Assembly (NCBI GenBank): GCA_019752335.1
Contig: JAIEMJ010000023.1
Coordinates: 248,001 to 312,000 of the forward strand
Reading direction: 5' to 3'
Origin: Bryobacteraceae bacterium
GTDB lineage: Bacteria > Acidobacteriota > Terriglobia > Bryobacterales > Bryobacteraceae
DNA: 64,000 bases
Notes under the pieces: generated by a model
Database searches by the model: none
What the model saw: only the letters and a program-made list of their open reading frames with translations
Told to the model about the DNA's origin: nothing
Part shown: piece by piece, positions 54,533-64,000 of the stretch
How positions within the stretch are numbered: the stretch's first letter is position 1
Layout: each line of letters begins with the position of its first letter
Program-made: the position numbers and the translations under genes

Positions 54533-55847
54533 ATGCGGCAACTACTCACCGCCCTCCTCGTCACCATCAGTCCGGCACTGGCCTGTTCGTGTCTCAATAC
54601 ATCCACCCCATGCTCCGTGCTTGGGGGATCGAGCGTCATCTTTGTGGCGGACGTGATCGCCGAGAGCGGTGAAAGATGGGGCGATGGGTCAGTGAAAGTA
54701 GCGATTGTCGAGCCAATCCAGAATGTGCCGGAGGGGCTGAAGGAAGCAACGATTGCGACAATGGCTCGGACCAGCTGCTATCGCCGGCTCCAACTCGGCG
54801 AGCGTTACGTGATCATCACCCAGGGTCCGGCCTACTCGGTCTCTTCCTGCAACGAGTCTTTCCGTCTGAAAGGGAACGAGCACATCCTCGACGCGATGCG
54901 GAACCAACTCAGGGGCGCCGCACCTCGCCTGGTGGGAACCATCCGGAAGAGTTCTGGGCTCTACGCTCGTGACGGTGGGATTGCGAATGTGCGGGTTGAG
55001 TTGAGAAATGGCGAATCGCGCTATTCGGGCACGTCCGACGGTGAAGGGCGGTATGTAATTTCAGGGCTGCAGGCCGCGCGCTACACCGTGCACATTTCGA
55101 AGAGTGGCTACGTCCCCGATGAAGAGTACAACCATCGCTGGTCCGGCAGGATGGCGTTAAACCGCGAAATGAACCGGGTTGAGCCCGTGAAAGACGCTCC
55201 CGGTGAAATCGAGATCCTGGGCCGGTCATGCCAGATTCGTGATCTGGCCATGTGGCCAGCCGGGCGCATCCGAGGCACTCTGCGCGGGGTCGACGGCAGG
55301 CCGATCGCGGGAGTTAACGTTCAGGCTTTCGGATTCGATGAGCGAGGCGAAAGACAATCCTCACCGCTAAAAACAGGGGTGACCGATTCGAAAGGACGAT
55401 ACAGCATAGAACCGCTCCCTTCTGGAAGGTATCTGGTGGGCGTGAATGCCCAGCCCTACCATGACGAGAGCCCGTACCGGCCCAGCGTCTACTCGGATGG
55501 ACAGCCGGTGTATCTCGGGGAGACGGCGACTGTGGATGACATCGACCTTGCGGTAGGTTCGCCGAGAACACCGGTAAAGAGTGAGAGCCGTCACCCCGGA
55601 CGGGAAGCCGCACCCGGGCGCGACGGTCAGGCTGGACACCCTTCAGGGCGTTCAGCGCTGGTTCTCGCGGGAGAAAACGGATGTCAATGGGGAACTGGTC
55701 GCACCGGTGTATGCCGAGGAGAGCTACGTCGTGAAGGTATTCCACTATGCGTCGGAGCTCAACTTTCGTAAGCTGGAAGGTTCTGCGACGGTTCATGTGG
55801 ACGGCCGGGAGGCTTCTGTGGTCGTAGTGCTCCAGAAGGAGCGTTGA
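54533..55847 (+). pseudogene. Secreted carboxypeptidase-regulatory-like protein, frameshifted
   Basis: An exported protein with signal peptide (LLTALLVTISPALA), a Cys-rich N-domain (CSCLNTSTPCS) and at least two carboxypeptidase-regulatory-like beta domains (SDGEGRYVISGLQAARYTV; DSKGRYSIEPLPSGRYLV). Near 55575-55582 the frame breaks: the +1 frame continues with VRAVTPDGKPHPGATVRL, DVNGELVAPVY and a clean stop at 55847, while the zero frame runs on 60 residues of unrelated, Arg/Gly-rich sequence to 55771. Removing one G in AAAGAG restores a single protein. Either a true mutation or a sequencing error. Confidence 0.72.
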
Positions 55848-56098
55848 GGAACGGGAGAACGAAATGCCACGATGTCTTGAGGTTCGAACTCCTCCAGACT
55901 CCACTTCCACCTCACAGCAGCCCAGGCGATGGAGCCCTCCTCTTCCAGCAAGGAGACAGCGCTACGCCCAGAACTTTCGGGTGCTGCCTGACACTTCACC
56001 GGGCTCACGTTCAGCGCAGAACAGCGCGGGGATGACAGCGGACATCTCGACTAAGCTCTGGGTGCAGTAAAATGCCAATCCCCTTTTAAATCACAAGA
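55848..56098. other. Intergenic stretch without a gene
   Basis: About 250 bp between the frameshifted gene and the clpP terminator. Open frames here are short and have no ribosome site or motif. AT content rises only near its right end. I see nothing supportable. Confidence 0.5.
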
Positions 56099-56124
56099 GC
56101 CCCCACCCGGCAAGGAGTGGGGGC
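56099..56124 (-). terminator. Rho-independent-type terminator of clpP
   Basis: GCCCCCAC / GTGGGGGC, a perfect 8-bp stem with a 10-nt loop, 24 bp beyond the clpP stop. On the minus strand the stem is followed by TCTTGTGATTTAAA. Confidence 0.75.
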
Positions 56125-56147
56125 TTCTGGTTTCGCGAAATGCGGGG

Positions 56148-56786
56148 CTAGACCTTCTGCAAAGGCTTCGTGGGTTCGCGCGAAGTGATAATGCGGTCAA
56201 CGATGCCGTACTGCACGGCTTGATCGGCTTCCAGAATATAGTCGCGCTCGACGTCGCGCGAGATGCGCTCCGTCGATTGGTCCGTCGCCTTGGCCAGGAT
56301 GTCGTTCAACACCTCGCGCATGCGCAGGATCTCTTTGGCGTAGATGTCGATGTCCGTGGCTTGGCCACCCAGGTTGCTCATCGACGGCTGGTGGATCAGG
56401 ATGCGCGAATGCGGCAACGTGAAGCGCTTGCCCTTCGTACCGCAGGCGAGCAGAACGGCGGCCATAGAGGCGGCTTGGCCGACGCAGGTGGTGACGATAT
56501 CGGGCTCCACCAGGTTCATGGTGTCGAGAATAGCCAGTCCGGCCGTGATCGAACCACCGGGCGAATTGATGTAGAGCGAGATGTCGCGTTCCGGGTCCTC
56601 GGCGGCCAGGAACAGAATCTGGGCAATGATCAGGTTCGCCACGTTATCGTCGATCGGCGTGCCGAGGAAGATGATATTCTCCTTCAGCAAGCGCGAGTAG
56701 ATGTCATAGGACCGCTCCCCGCGCGAAGTCTGTTCCACCACCATGGGAACCAGCACAGAACTCTGTGGTTCGTAAATCTTGGACAT
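56148..56786 (-). CDS. clpP: ATP-dependent Clp protease proteolytic subunit
   Basis: Serine peptidase of 212 residues forming the 14-mer Clp core. Catalytic residues are Ser107 (GQAASMAA), His132 (LIHQPS) and Asp178 (SRDVERD). ATG 56786 follows an AGGAGA ribosome site; a TTG one codon upstream is not needed. Neither trigger factor nor clpX flanks it, unlike the usual tig-clpP-clpX order. Confidence 0.95.
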   Translation of the reverse strand: MSKIYEPQSSVLVPMVVEQTSRGERSYDIYSRLLKENIIFLGTPIDDNVANLIIAQILFLAAEDPERDISLYINSPGGSITAGLAILDTMNLVEPDIVTTCVGQAASMAAVLLACGTKGKRFTLPHSRILIHQPSMSNLGGQATDIDIYAKEILRMREVLNDILAKATDQSTERISRDVERDYILEADQAVQYGIVDRIITSREPTKPLQKV

Positions 56787-56943
56787 CAATTCTCCTTACG
56801 TCTCGACCGCTGTATCAGAAAGAAGGCGCGGCGACGGGCAACCAAAGAGGGGAGGACCGGGCCAGAGCCGGCCAGCAAATGAGCACCGGCAACGGGCGCC
56901 CCATCCAAATCCCACTTCCCCCATCATACGGGATTCGCGAGCC

Positions 56944-58530
56944 TTAGCGCGACGCCGGGGGCCCGATAAAACGGTGATAACGGCCTAGCCAATAAGGCAG
57001 GACAAAGAATCCCCCGTCGTCCTCGCCCATTCCGCCGTTTCCGCCGTCCAACCGGAACGGGTTGCCGTTCCACTTCATCACCGCGCGCTCATCCGGCGGC
57101 AGCCAGTTGCGCGACTGCGGACGCCGGAAACGATCGAGCGCCGGATCGAGCTCGACGTCCGCGCGCCGGGAATTGTCGTAGCTCCATTGCACCAGGTCGA
57201 GCGGAATGCGCGCCAGCGTTTCGCGCGCCTCGGCCAGATCGACGCTGGCCGAGGGGTTCGCCGTCTGATAAATGAAGTGCCACAGCGGATTCCGCTCCCG
57301 GCGCGCGTTCTGCCACCACTGCTCCAGGGCCTGCCGGTAGCCCTTCAGCAGGGCCTCGTCGCGCTCATAGCGGAAGACGAGATAGAACGGCAGCATGGCC
57401 AGCTCTTCGTCCGAGTAGTTGATCTCTTCCCGCAATTCGAGGTACTTCGCCGCGTGGGCCAGGTAGCCTTCGTCCAGCGCCATCCGACGGTACTCGCGGC
57501 CATACTTGGCATCGCCGGTGACGTGTTCCGCGGTCTTCAGAAAAGAGAGCACTTCGAGCGCATTCAAGGGCCCATCCGACACACCGCGGCCCCGGAAATA
57601 CTCCCAGTTCCACCACCCCCAGCGCGTCGGTTTGCCGTCGGTATCCACTAGGGTGTATTGATGCTCGATGATGTGATCCATCATGCGGCGCGCCGTCGCC
57701 GCGACACGCGGCTTCAGCGGATCCCCGGCCGGCAGCAGGTCCCAGGCCAGACCGAAGATGAAGAAGTGGCCGACGATTTCGTCCGAACTAGCGTCGCCCT
57801 TCCAGCGGCCACCCGGCATATCGTGCCACTCGCCGTCTCCCGGTTGCGGCTCGCCCGCCGCGATCCAGGACCGGGCCGGAAAGCCCGAAACGCCGGTAAC
57901 GCTCTCCAGCCGCAGAATCGCCTCAATCGACTTCCGCGCCGCCGCTAGGGCCGCCGGCCGCGGCCGGACGGCATACTCGAAAAGCTTACCCGCCGCGTAC
58001 ATCGCCGTCCACAGACCGTCGTTGTCGTTCGACGCCAGTTGGTTGGTGGCGAGGTCGCCGGCGCGCTTCAGGCGCGAATCGGCCACCAGGCCATGCCGGT
58101 CATGCCGGGCGCGCACGCGGGCCTCGAAGAAGTCGGCCTTCTCTTCGAGCGTCATCGGCTTCAGTTGAAGGTGCGCGACGCCGCCCGGCGTGCGGGCCCA
58201 AACCCCGGCCTGCTGGTCCGGCCAGATGGCCTCTATGTGGTTATCTGGAAGATAGCGGCGCGAAGCGAAGAAGCGCTGCCCCGTCCCGTCGAGCCGCAGC
58301 AGTCCGCCTCGGGTGCCGATCCAGGTGGCGCCGTCAGTCGACCGGGTCCAGGCGGTCAGGCCTGGTACTGGTACCAATACCGGCGTCGATACCATTCCCG
58401 TGGATAGCGTGCCAGGGGCCCCTTGCGAAACGACGATCTGGGCGGTGGGACGGTCCACCGGGGGCGCGGTCGCCGCATGGGCTTGAAAAGAGAGGAAAAA
58501 AGCGACAGAATAAAGCCTACCGATGCGCAT
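56944..58530 (-). CDS. Exported protein with beta-propeller-like segment and alpha-barrel domain
   Basis: Exported product of 528 residues (signal LYSVAFFLSFQAHAA). Residues ~60-120 resemble two-component-regulator propeller blades (WIGTRGGLLRLDG, GVWARTPGGVAHL). The remaining ~390 residues are helical, rich in Trp/Tyr and Arg (DNDGLWTAMYAAGKLFEYA, RWGWWNWEYFRG), like six-hairpin glycosidase-type barrels. No catalytic residues can be named. Confidence 0.65.
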   Translation of the reverse strand: MRIGRLYSVAFFLSFQAHAATAPPVDRPTAQIVVSQGAPGTLSTGMVSTPVLVPVPGLTAWTRSTDGATWIGTRGGLLRLDGTGQRFFASRRYLPDNHIEAIWPDQQAGVWARTPGGVAHLQLKPMTLEEKADFFEARVRARHDRHGLVADSRLKRAGDLATNQLASNDNDGLWTAMYAAGKLFEYAVRPRPAALAAARKSIEAILRLESVTGVSGFPARSWIAAGEPQPGDGEWHDMPGGRWKGDASSDEIVGHFFIFGLAWDLLPAGDPLKPRVAATARRMMDHIIEHQYTLVDTDGKPTRWGWWNWEYFRGRGVSDGPLNALEVLSFLKTAEHVTGDAKYGREYRRMALDEGYLAHAAKYLELREEINYSDEELAMLPFYLVFRYERDEALLKGYRQALEQWWQNARRERNPLWHFIYQTANPSASVDLAEARETLARIPLDLVQWSYDNSRRADVELDPALDRFRRPQSRNWLPPDERAVMKWNGNPFRLDGGNGGMGEDDGGFFVLPYWLGRYHRFIGPPASR

Positions 58531-58609
58531 AGTGTCCTGTTCAGGATACGGTGCACTCGAGGGTTCGCGCTAAGGAATTTCTCGCACTGCGCCGATAGGC
58601 GAATGTGAG

Positions 58610-59593
<984 letters not shown>

Positions 59594-59600
59594 GCCGTTC

Positions 59601-60212
59601 ATGCTCTCTTGGCGACCAGTGCTCCGTTTCTTGCTCCCCGCTAGCTTCGGCGCGTTTCTCCTCGGCAACTTCATTTCCTGCGCCATATTCGCCAACGGTG
59701 AGCCGTTCGATCCGAAGACCGCGATCCTCTCTGACTTGCAGTCGCCGGACGACAACCCCAAGGGTTACCTCGCGGCGGCGGCCGGAACCGCGATTTCGGC
59801 CGTTCTCTTGATGCCAGCGATGGTCCTGTGCTACGGCCGCGTACGAAATGAACGCCCTACGCTCGCCCTCGCAGGCCTCATGGGAGTCGAGGCGGGACTT
59901 CTGTCGGCTCTAACCATCGGGATTCTCGCACCGTTCACTCATGACTATTCGGCCCTCCATATCCAATTGGCCTCGGCTACATTCATCGGCGTGTCTGCCG
60001 GCAGTTGGCTCCTCCTCCTGGCTGCGCGCGCCTCGCCAGCCTTCATCGGGTTTCAACTCGGAGCCTTGCTAGCCGTCGTCTTTCTTTGCCTTGGCCCGGT
60101 TGTCTTCAACAATGCGAGACTCCTCACCAGCCTCGCCTTCTGGGAGTGGGTGTTGTGTGCCGACTGCGGTGTGGCGATATGGGTTCTGGCTCGCAGACTC
60201 CGCCTCGAGTAG
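59601..60212 (+). CDS. Integral membrane protein, DUF998-like
   Basis: Membrane protein of 203 residues with six predicted helices; first LLPASFGAFLLGNFISCAIF, last WEWVLCADCGVAIWVLA. The segment FDPKTAILSDLQSPDDNP between helices 1 and 2 resembles the loop of DUF998/FRAG1-like proteins. Start at ATG 59601, 8 bp after the previous stop. Role unknown. Confidence 0.7.
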   Translation: MLSWRPVLRFLLPASFGAFLLGNFISCAIFANGEPFDPKTAILSDLQSPDDNPKGYLAAAAGTAISAVLLMPAMVLCYGRVRNERPTLALAGLMGVEAGLLSALTIGILAPFTHDYSALHIQLASATFIGVSAGSWLLLLAARASPAFIGFQLGALLAVVFLCLGPVVFNNARLLTSLAFWEWVLCADCGVAIWVLARRLRLE

Positions 60213-60267
60213 CCGCCGCCAAGCACACCGGGTTCAGATTCTGATCCGCTCAGTCTACACGCATAGG

Positions 60268-60297
60268 TTCGCTTAGGAACGACCCCTCTGATATAAT
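60268..60297 (+). promoter_or_regulatory. Candidate sigma-70-type promoter
   Basis: TATAAT at 60292-60297 with a weak TTCGCT at 60268-60273 and an 18-bp spacer, about 25 bp before the TTG start of the cytochrome-type protein. The -10 is a full consensus match in a GC-rich genome. Confidence 0.5.
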
Positions 60298-60322
60298 TTG
60301 CGCGTCGGCCAAAAGGGCTTTC

Positions 60323-62605
60323 TTGCGCAAATTTCTCCTGTTTTTCCTCATTTCGACCGCCTCCGCGTTGGCCCAGCCCCATGCGCTGGTGCAGCGCTAT
60401 TGCTCCGGTTGCCACAGCCCGGCGATGAAGGCCGGCCGCTTAGTGCTCTCCGGTTTGGACTTCGCCAAGGCCGGCGATAACGCCGCCATTTGGGAGAAGG
60501 TCCTGCGCCAAGTGCAGTCAGGCGCGATGCCGCCCGTGGGCTTGCCCCGGCCCGACGCCGCGGCCTTACAGACCTTTACGCGTACGCTTGCTGAATCCCT
60601 CGATAAAGCCGCGCTCACGCATCCGGACCCTGGCGCGCCGATGCCGCATCGGCTGAACCGCCTGGAGTACAGCAACGCCATTCGGGACTTGCTCGCGCTG
60701 GACACACAGCCCGGCTTGCGGCTGCCCGTGGACGAAAGCGGTTTCGGCTTCGACAACATGGCCGACCTGCTGTCGATGTCGCCGTCGCTGCTGGAACGCT
60801 ATCTCTCCGTGGCCCAGTTCGTCAGCCGGCAAGCCATCGGCGACCTGAAGATGAAACCCGAGGAGACCACCTACGGCTCCACCGTGCGTAGCTTGAAGCG
60901 CGCTCCCAGCGCCGACGAACTCCCGCTCGGCGCGTCTGGCGGCCTCGCGTTCCGGCATTACTTTCCGCTCGACGCGCAGTACGACCTGCGGGTGACGCTG
61001 GCGGGCTCCACCGGCGACGGCGCGCTGCCCACGCCCTACCAGGTGAAGCTGCCGGTGAAGGCCGGCTTACGTGCGGTGGTGGTGACCTTCGTGCGTGAGT
61101 CCGGCCGGCCGGAGGCCGCCTTGAAGACCACCGGCCGGGCGTTTCCTGGCCCGGGTGGCGCGTCTGAAAAGGCCGAGATGGACCTGCGCATCGACGGCGT
61201 TAGCGTGAAGCGCTGGACCGTGCCCCAACGCACCGGCGCGCCCGCGCCCGATGTCGCCACCACCGTGCTCGCCGGGCCCTACGAAGCGACCAGCCGAGGC
61301 CAGACGCCCGCGCGCGCTCGCATCTTTGCCTGCCGCCCCACCAAGGCCACCGAAGAAGAGCCCTGTGCGCGGACCATCCTGGCTTCGCTGACCAAACGCG
61401 CCTTCCGGCGACCCTCCGCCGAAACCGACGTCCGCCCGCTGCTGCGCTTCTACACCGAGGCCCGCCGCCAAGGCCTCGACTTTGACGAGAGCATCGGCCG
61501 CTCCCTCCAAGCCATGCTCGTCTCGCCGGACTTCCTCTTCCGCATCGAACGCGACCCCAAGCATCTCGCGCCCGGCACCGTACATCCGCTCAACGACTAC
61601 GAACTGGCCTCGCGGCTGTCGTTCTTCTTGTGGAGCAGCATCCCCGACGACGAGCTTCTGCGCGTCGCGGGCGAAGGCAAACTCCGGCAGCCCGCCTTCT
61701 TGCGCGCCCAAGTGAAACGCCTGATCGCCGACCCGCGCTCCGACGCGCTGATTCAGAATTTCGGGGGCCAGTGGCTCTTTCTGCGCACCTTGGCCAACGC
61801 CAAGCCCGACGCCGATATCTTCGCCAACTTCGACGAGAACCTGCGGCAGGCCTTTCAGCGCGAGACCGAGCTTTACCTCGCCAACATCTTCCGCAATGAG
61901 CGCAGCGCGCTCGAACTGCTCGACTCCAACTACACCTACCTGAACGAGAGGCTGGCCCAGCACTACGGCGTGCCCAACGTCTACGGCTCGCACTTCCGGC
62001 AAGTGCAACTGCCGGACACGCGCCGCGGCGGACTGCTGGGGCAAGGCAGCATCCTCACCGTCACCTCGTACCCGAATCGCACGTCCGTCGTGCAGCGCGG
62101 CAAGTGGATCCTCGAGAATTTGCTCGGTACGCCGCCCCCGCCGCCGCCCGCTGACGTGCCGGAGTTGCCCGCCAAGGCCAAGGACGGCCGCAAGCTGAGC
62201 CTGCGCGAAGCGATGGAGACCCACCGCGCGAACGCCGTTTGCGCCTCCTGCCACAGCCGCATGGATCCGATTGGCTTTGCGCTCGAGAACTTCAACGCGG
62301 TGGGCGAATGGCGCGCCGACGATGGCGGGGTCCACGTGGACGCGAAGGGCAAGCTGCCCAACGGCGCTGAGTTCGAAGGGCCCGGCGGCTTGAAGACGCT
62401 GTTGGTGAATCAGCATCGCGATGAGTTTGTGCAAACGATGGTGGAGAAGTTACTCACCTACGCGCTAGGCCGGGGCCTGGAAGCGCGGGACCGTCCCACG
62501 GTCCGCCTAATTGCCCGGCAAACCGCGGCCGATCAGTATCGTATGGCGGCCCTGGTAACCGCCATCGTGGAAAGTGCGCCATTTCAGATGAGGAGAAGTC
62601 GATGA
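60323..62605 (+). CDS. Planctomycete-type cytochrome / DUF1587-DUF1592-DUF1588-DUF1585 protein
   Basis: Exported protein of 760 residues. A signal peptide (LLFFLISTASALAQ) is followed by a heme-binding CSGCH at 27-31, the DUF1587 hallmark RLNRLEYSNAIRDLLAL, a carbohydrate-binding-like section, DUF1592 (DYELASRLSFFLWSSIPD), DUF1588 (RGGLLGQGSILTVTSYPNRTS, and CASCHSRMDP) and DUF1585. Starts at TTG 60323, which places the signal peptide well. Overlaps the DUF1552 gene by 4 bp; the two are regularly found together. Confidence 0.9.
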   Translation: MRKFLLFFLISTASALAQPHALVQRYCSGCHSPAMKAGRLVLSGLDFAKAGDNAAIWEKVLRQVQSGAMPPVGLPRPDAAALQTFTRTLAESLDKAALTHPDPGAPMPHRLNRLEYSNAIRDLLALDTQPGLRLPVDESGFGFDNMADLLSMSPSLLERYLSVAQFVSRQAIGDLKMKPEETTYGSTVRSLKRAPSADELPLGASGGLAFRHYFPLDAQYDLRVTLAGSTGDGALPTPYQVKLPVKAGLRAVVVTFVRESGRPEAALKTTGRAFPGPGGASEKAEMDLRIDGVSVKRWTVPQRTGAPAPDVATTVLAGPYEATSRGQTPARARIFACRPTKATEEEPCARTILASLTKRAFRRPSAETDVRPLLRFYTEARRQGLDFDESIGRSLQAMLVSPDFLFRIERDPKHLAPGTVHPLNDYELASRLSFFLWSSIPDDELLRVAGEGKLRQPAFLRAQVKRLIADPRSDALIQNFGGQWLFLRTLANAKPDADIFANFDENLRQAFQRETELYLANIFRNERSALELLDSNYTYLNERLAQHYGVPNVYGSHFRQVQLPDTRRGGLLGQGSILTVTSYPNRTSVVQRGKWILENLLGTPPPPPPADVPELPAKAKDGRKLSLREAMETHRANAVCASCHSRMDPIGFALENFNAVGEWRADDGGVHVDAKGKLPNGAEFEGPGGLKTLLVNQHRDEFVQTMVEKLLTYALGRGLEARDRPTVRLIARQTAADQYRMAALVTAIVESAPFQMRRSR

Positions 62606-63936
62606 TCGTCACCAAGAAGGCTCTTTCGCGCCGCACGCTGTTGCGTGGCGCTGGTACCGTGCTGGCGTTGCCGGTGTTGGACGCGATGCGTCCGGCATTC
62701 GCCGCCGCGGCCGCGCCACCGGCGCGGTTGGCGTTCATCTACCATCCGGTGGGCATGATCATGGACCGCTGGACGCCCAGCGCTACGGGCTCCGGCTTCG
62801 AGTTCCCCTCGGCGATGAAGCCGCTCGAACCCTTCCGCCAGAACCTCACCGTGCTCACCGGCCTCGCCCAGGTGCAGGGCCGCGCCCTCGGCGACGGACC
62901 GGGCGACCATGCCCGCGAAGGCGCCACCTGGCTCACCGGCGTCCATCCACGCCGCTCCGAGACGAACATCGGCTGCGGCATTTCGGCGGACCAGATCGCC
63001 GCGCGCGAACTCGGCAAGTACACGCAGTTGAGCTCGCTCGAACTGTCGCTTGAAGCTCCGGGCCTGGCTGGCGCTTGCGACCAGAACTATAGCTGCGCCT
63101 ACACGAATACCGTCTCTTGGAAGACGCCGACCAGTCCGCTGCCGATGGAGGCCAGCCCGCGCATTATCTTCGAGCGGCTCTTCGGCGAAGGCGGGACCAC
63201 GGATCCGGCAGCCCGGAAGCTCGCGCTCAACCAGCAGCGCAGCATCCTGGACTACGTCGCCGGCAGCATTGACCGGTTGCAGACCGAACTCGGCACCCGG
63301 GATCGTGGCAAGCTCAGCGAGTACCTCGACTCCATCCGCGACATCGAGCGGCGCATTCAGAAAGCCGAGCAACAAAGCGCCTCTTCTGGGCCGCTACCCA
63401 ATCTGGCCCGGCCCGATTCGACGCCGGAGAGCTTCGAAGAGCACGCTAAGCTGATGATCGAGCTGCAGGCGATCGCCTACCAGACCGACCTCACCCGCGT
63501 GATCACCTTCATGCTGGGCCGCGCGGGCAGCAATCGCGCCTATCGCTCCATCGGCATCTCCGACGGCCATCACTCCTTGACGCACCACATGAACGACAAG
63601 GAGAAAATCGACAAGGTGGCGCAGATCGATGCGCACCTGGTGAAGACCTTCGCGGCGTACCTGGACAAGATGAAGTCGACGCCGGACGGCGCTGGAGGTA
63701 CGCTGCTCGATAACCTCATGGTCTGCTACGGCAGCAGCCTCGGCGACGGCAACATCCACACGCACCATGACCTGCCGATCGCGTTGGTGGCCGGCAACCG
63801 TTTCTTTAAAGGCAACCGGCACTTGCGTTACACCTCGGAGACGCCGCTGAACAATCTATTCCTGAATCTCTTCGACGCCGCGCAGGTGCCGTGCGACAAC
63901 TTCGGCGACAGTACCGGACGTCTGGCCCAGGTGTAG
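62602..63936 (+). CDS. DUF1552 protein, Tat-exported
   Basis: Product of 444 residues with a twin-arginine signal (SRRTLLRGAGTVLALP) matching the family. The DUF1552 pattern is seen in AFIYHPVGM, GDGPGDHAREGATWLTG and SDGHHSLTHHMND; alkaline-phosphatase/sulfatase-like fold is suspected for the family. Translationally coupled to the DUF1592 protein. No catalytic role is proven. Confidence 0.88.
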   Translation: MIVTKKALSRRTLLRGAGTVLALPVLDAMRPAFAAAAAPPARLAFIYHPVGMIMDRWTPSATGSGFEFPSAMKPLEPFRQNLTVLTGLAQVQGRALGDGPGDHAREGATWLTGVHPRRSETNIGCGISADQIAARELGKYTQLSSLELSLEAPGLAGACDQNYSCAYTNTVSWKTPTSPLPMEASPRIIFERLFGEGGTTDPAARKLALNQQRSILDYVAGSIDRLQTELGTRDRGKLSEYLDSIRDIERRIQKAEQQSASSGPLPNLARPDSTPESFEEHAKLMIELQAIAYQTDLTRVITFMLGRAGSNRAYRSIGISDGHHSLTHHMNDKEKIDKVAQIDAHLVKTFAAYLDKMKSTPDGAGGTLLDNLMVCYGSSLGDGNIHTHHDLPIALVAGNRFFKGNRHLRYTSETPLNNLFLNLFDAAQVPCDNFGDSTGRLAQV

Positions 63937-63937
63937 C

Positions 63938-64000
63938 GTGCGCGGCCTTCTACTGGCACTTTCTCTTCTGACGCTGCAAGGCGCGACGACCGGCGATTTG
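63938..64000 (+). CDS. Start of an exported protein (3' partial)
   Basis: The last 21 codons, from GTG 63938, read RGLLLALSLLTLQGATTG, a signal peptide. It starts one base after the DUF1552 stop, so it should be the third gene of that operon. Its identity lies outside the window; in related genomes an ankyrin-repeat protein is frequent here, which I mention from memory only. Confidence 0.6.
   Translation, partial: MRGLLLALSLLTLQGATTGDL

Noticed and set aside
61067-62434. 455-codon open frame antisense to the DUF1592 gene
   Set aside because: No family pattern and full overlap with a well-supported gene.

Overview
The window is high-GC, densely coding bacterial DNA that most resembles the Solibacter/Bryobacter group of Acidobacteriota. 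Pointers are a C-terminal domain of the Solibacter-type TIGR03437 family (14012-15592), a planctomycete-type cytochrome DUF1587/1592/1588 protein paired with a Tat-exported DUF1552 protein (60323-63936), a quinoprotein dehydrogenase with fused N-terminal cytochromes, a PEP-CTERM protein, and many secreted enzymes. The placement is inferred from family content; no rRNA or tRNA gene is visible.

Layout. 1-2102: end of a ferric-reductase-like flavocytochrome converging on a PEP-CTERM protein, with a hairpin between. 2181-4748: nucleoside salvage operon (exported amidohydrolase, cytidine deaminase, purine nucleoside phosphorylase). 4788-8791: sugar/polyol oxidation operon (zinc dehydrogenase, SDR, cytochrome-fused PQQ dehydrogenase). 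8788-14011: small genes, a dual-specificity phosphatase, an acyl-CoA dehydrogenase, an exported D-aminoacylase-like enzyme and an orphan phosphonoacetaldehyde hydrolase. 14012-27719: an 11-gene minus-strand exopolysaccharide operon of Wzx/Wzy type (export protein, chain-length protein, 4,6-dehydratase, aminotransferase, initiating sugar transferase, polymerase, flippase, two paralogous GNAT/FemAB-like acyltransferases, one GT4 glycosyltransferase, a secreted glycosidase-like protein).

27961-36224 and on to 37030: aminotransferase, [2Fe-2S] protein, DsbA-like protein, SDR, glgC, MFS transporter, then a heme A/cytochrome oxidase assembly set (ctaA, ctaB, ABC ATPase, Sco). 37214-40767: secreted unknown, TIM-barrel isomerase, NAD-dependent epimerase, YfiH-type protein. 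40806-46692: type IV pilus/type II secretion-like operon (PilB/GspE ATPase, PilM, N, O, P-like proteins, and an odd pseudopilin with a long Gln/Gly/Asn/Pro-rich tail), without a secretin. 46694-53334: secreted lectin-like protein, TIM-barrel protein, dienoyl-CoA reductase-like SDR, amino acid permease, then folD-coaE-htrA. 53331-58530: secreted HExxH protein, a frameshifted carboxypeptidase-regulatory-like protein, clpP, and a secreted propeller/alpha-barrel protein. 58610-64000: diguanylate cyclase response regulator, membrane protein, the DUF1592/DUF1552 pair and the first codons of a further exported protein.

Not explained by the gene list: two copies of an intergenic element with two 8-bp stems whose sequences differ by compensatory changes (34031-34131, 49121-49219); a rare octamer ACTTACTC used ten times, always as NAC-TTA-CTC in coding sense and eight times inside the exopolysaccharide operon; a TTA-rich patch confined to the cytochrome part of the quinoprotein gene; and an Asp pair in the quinoprotein that matches the lanthanide-dependent type.
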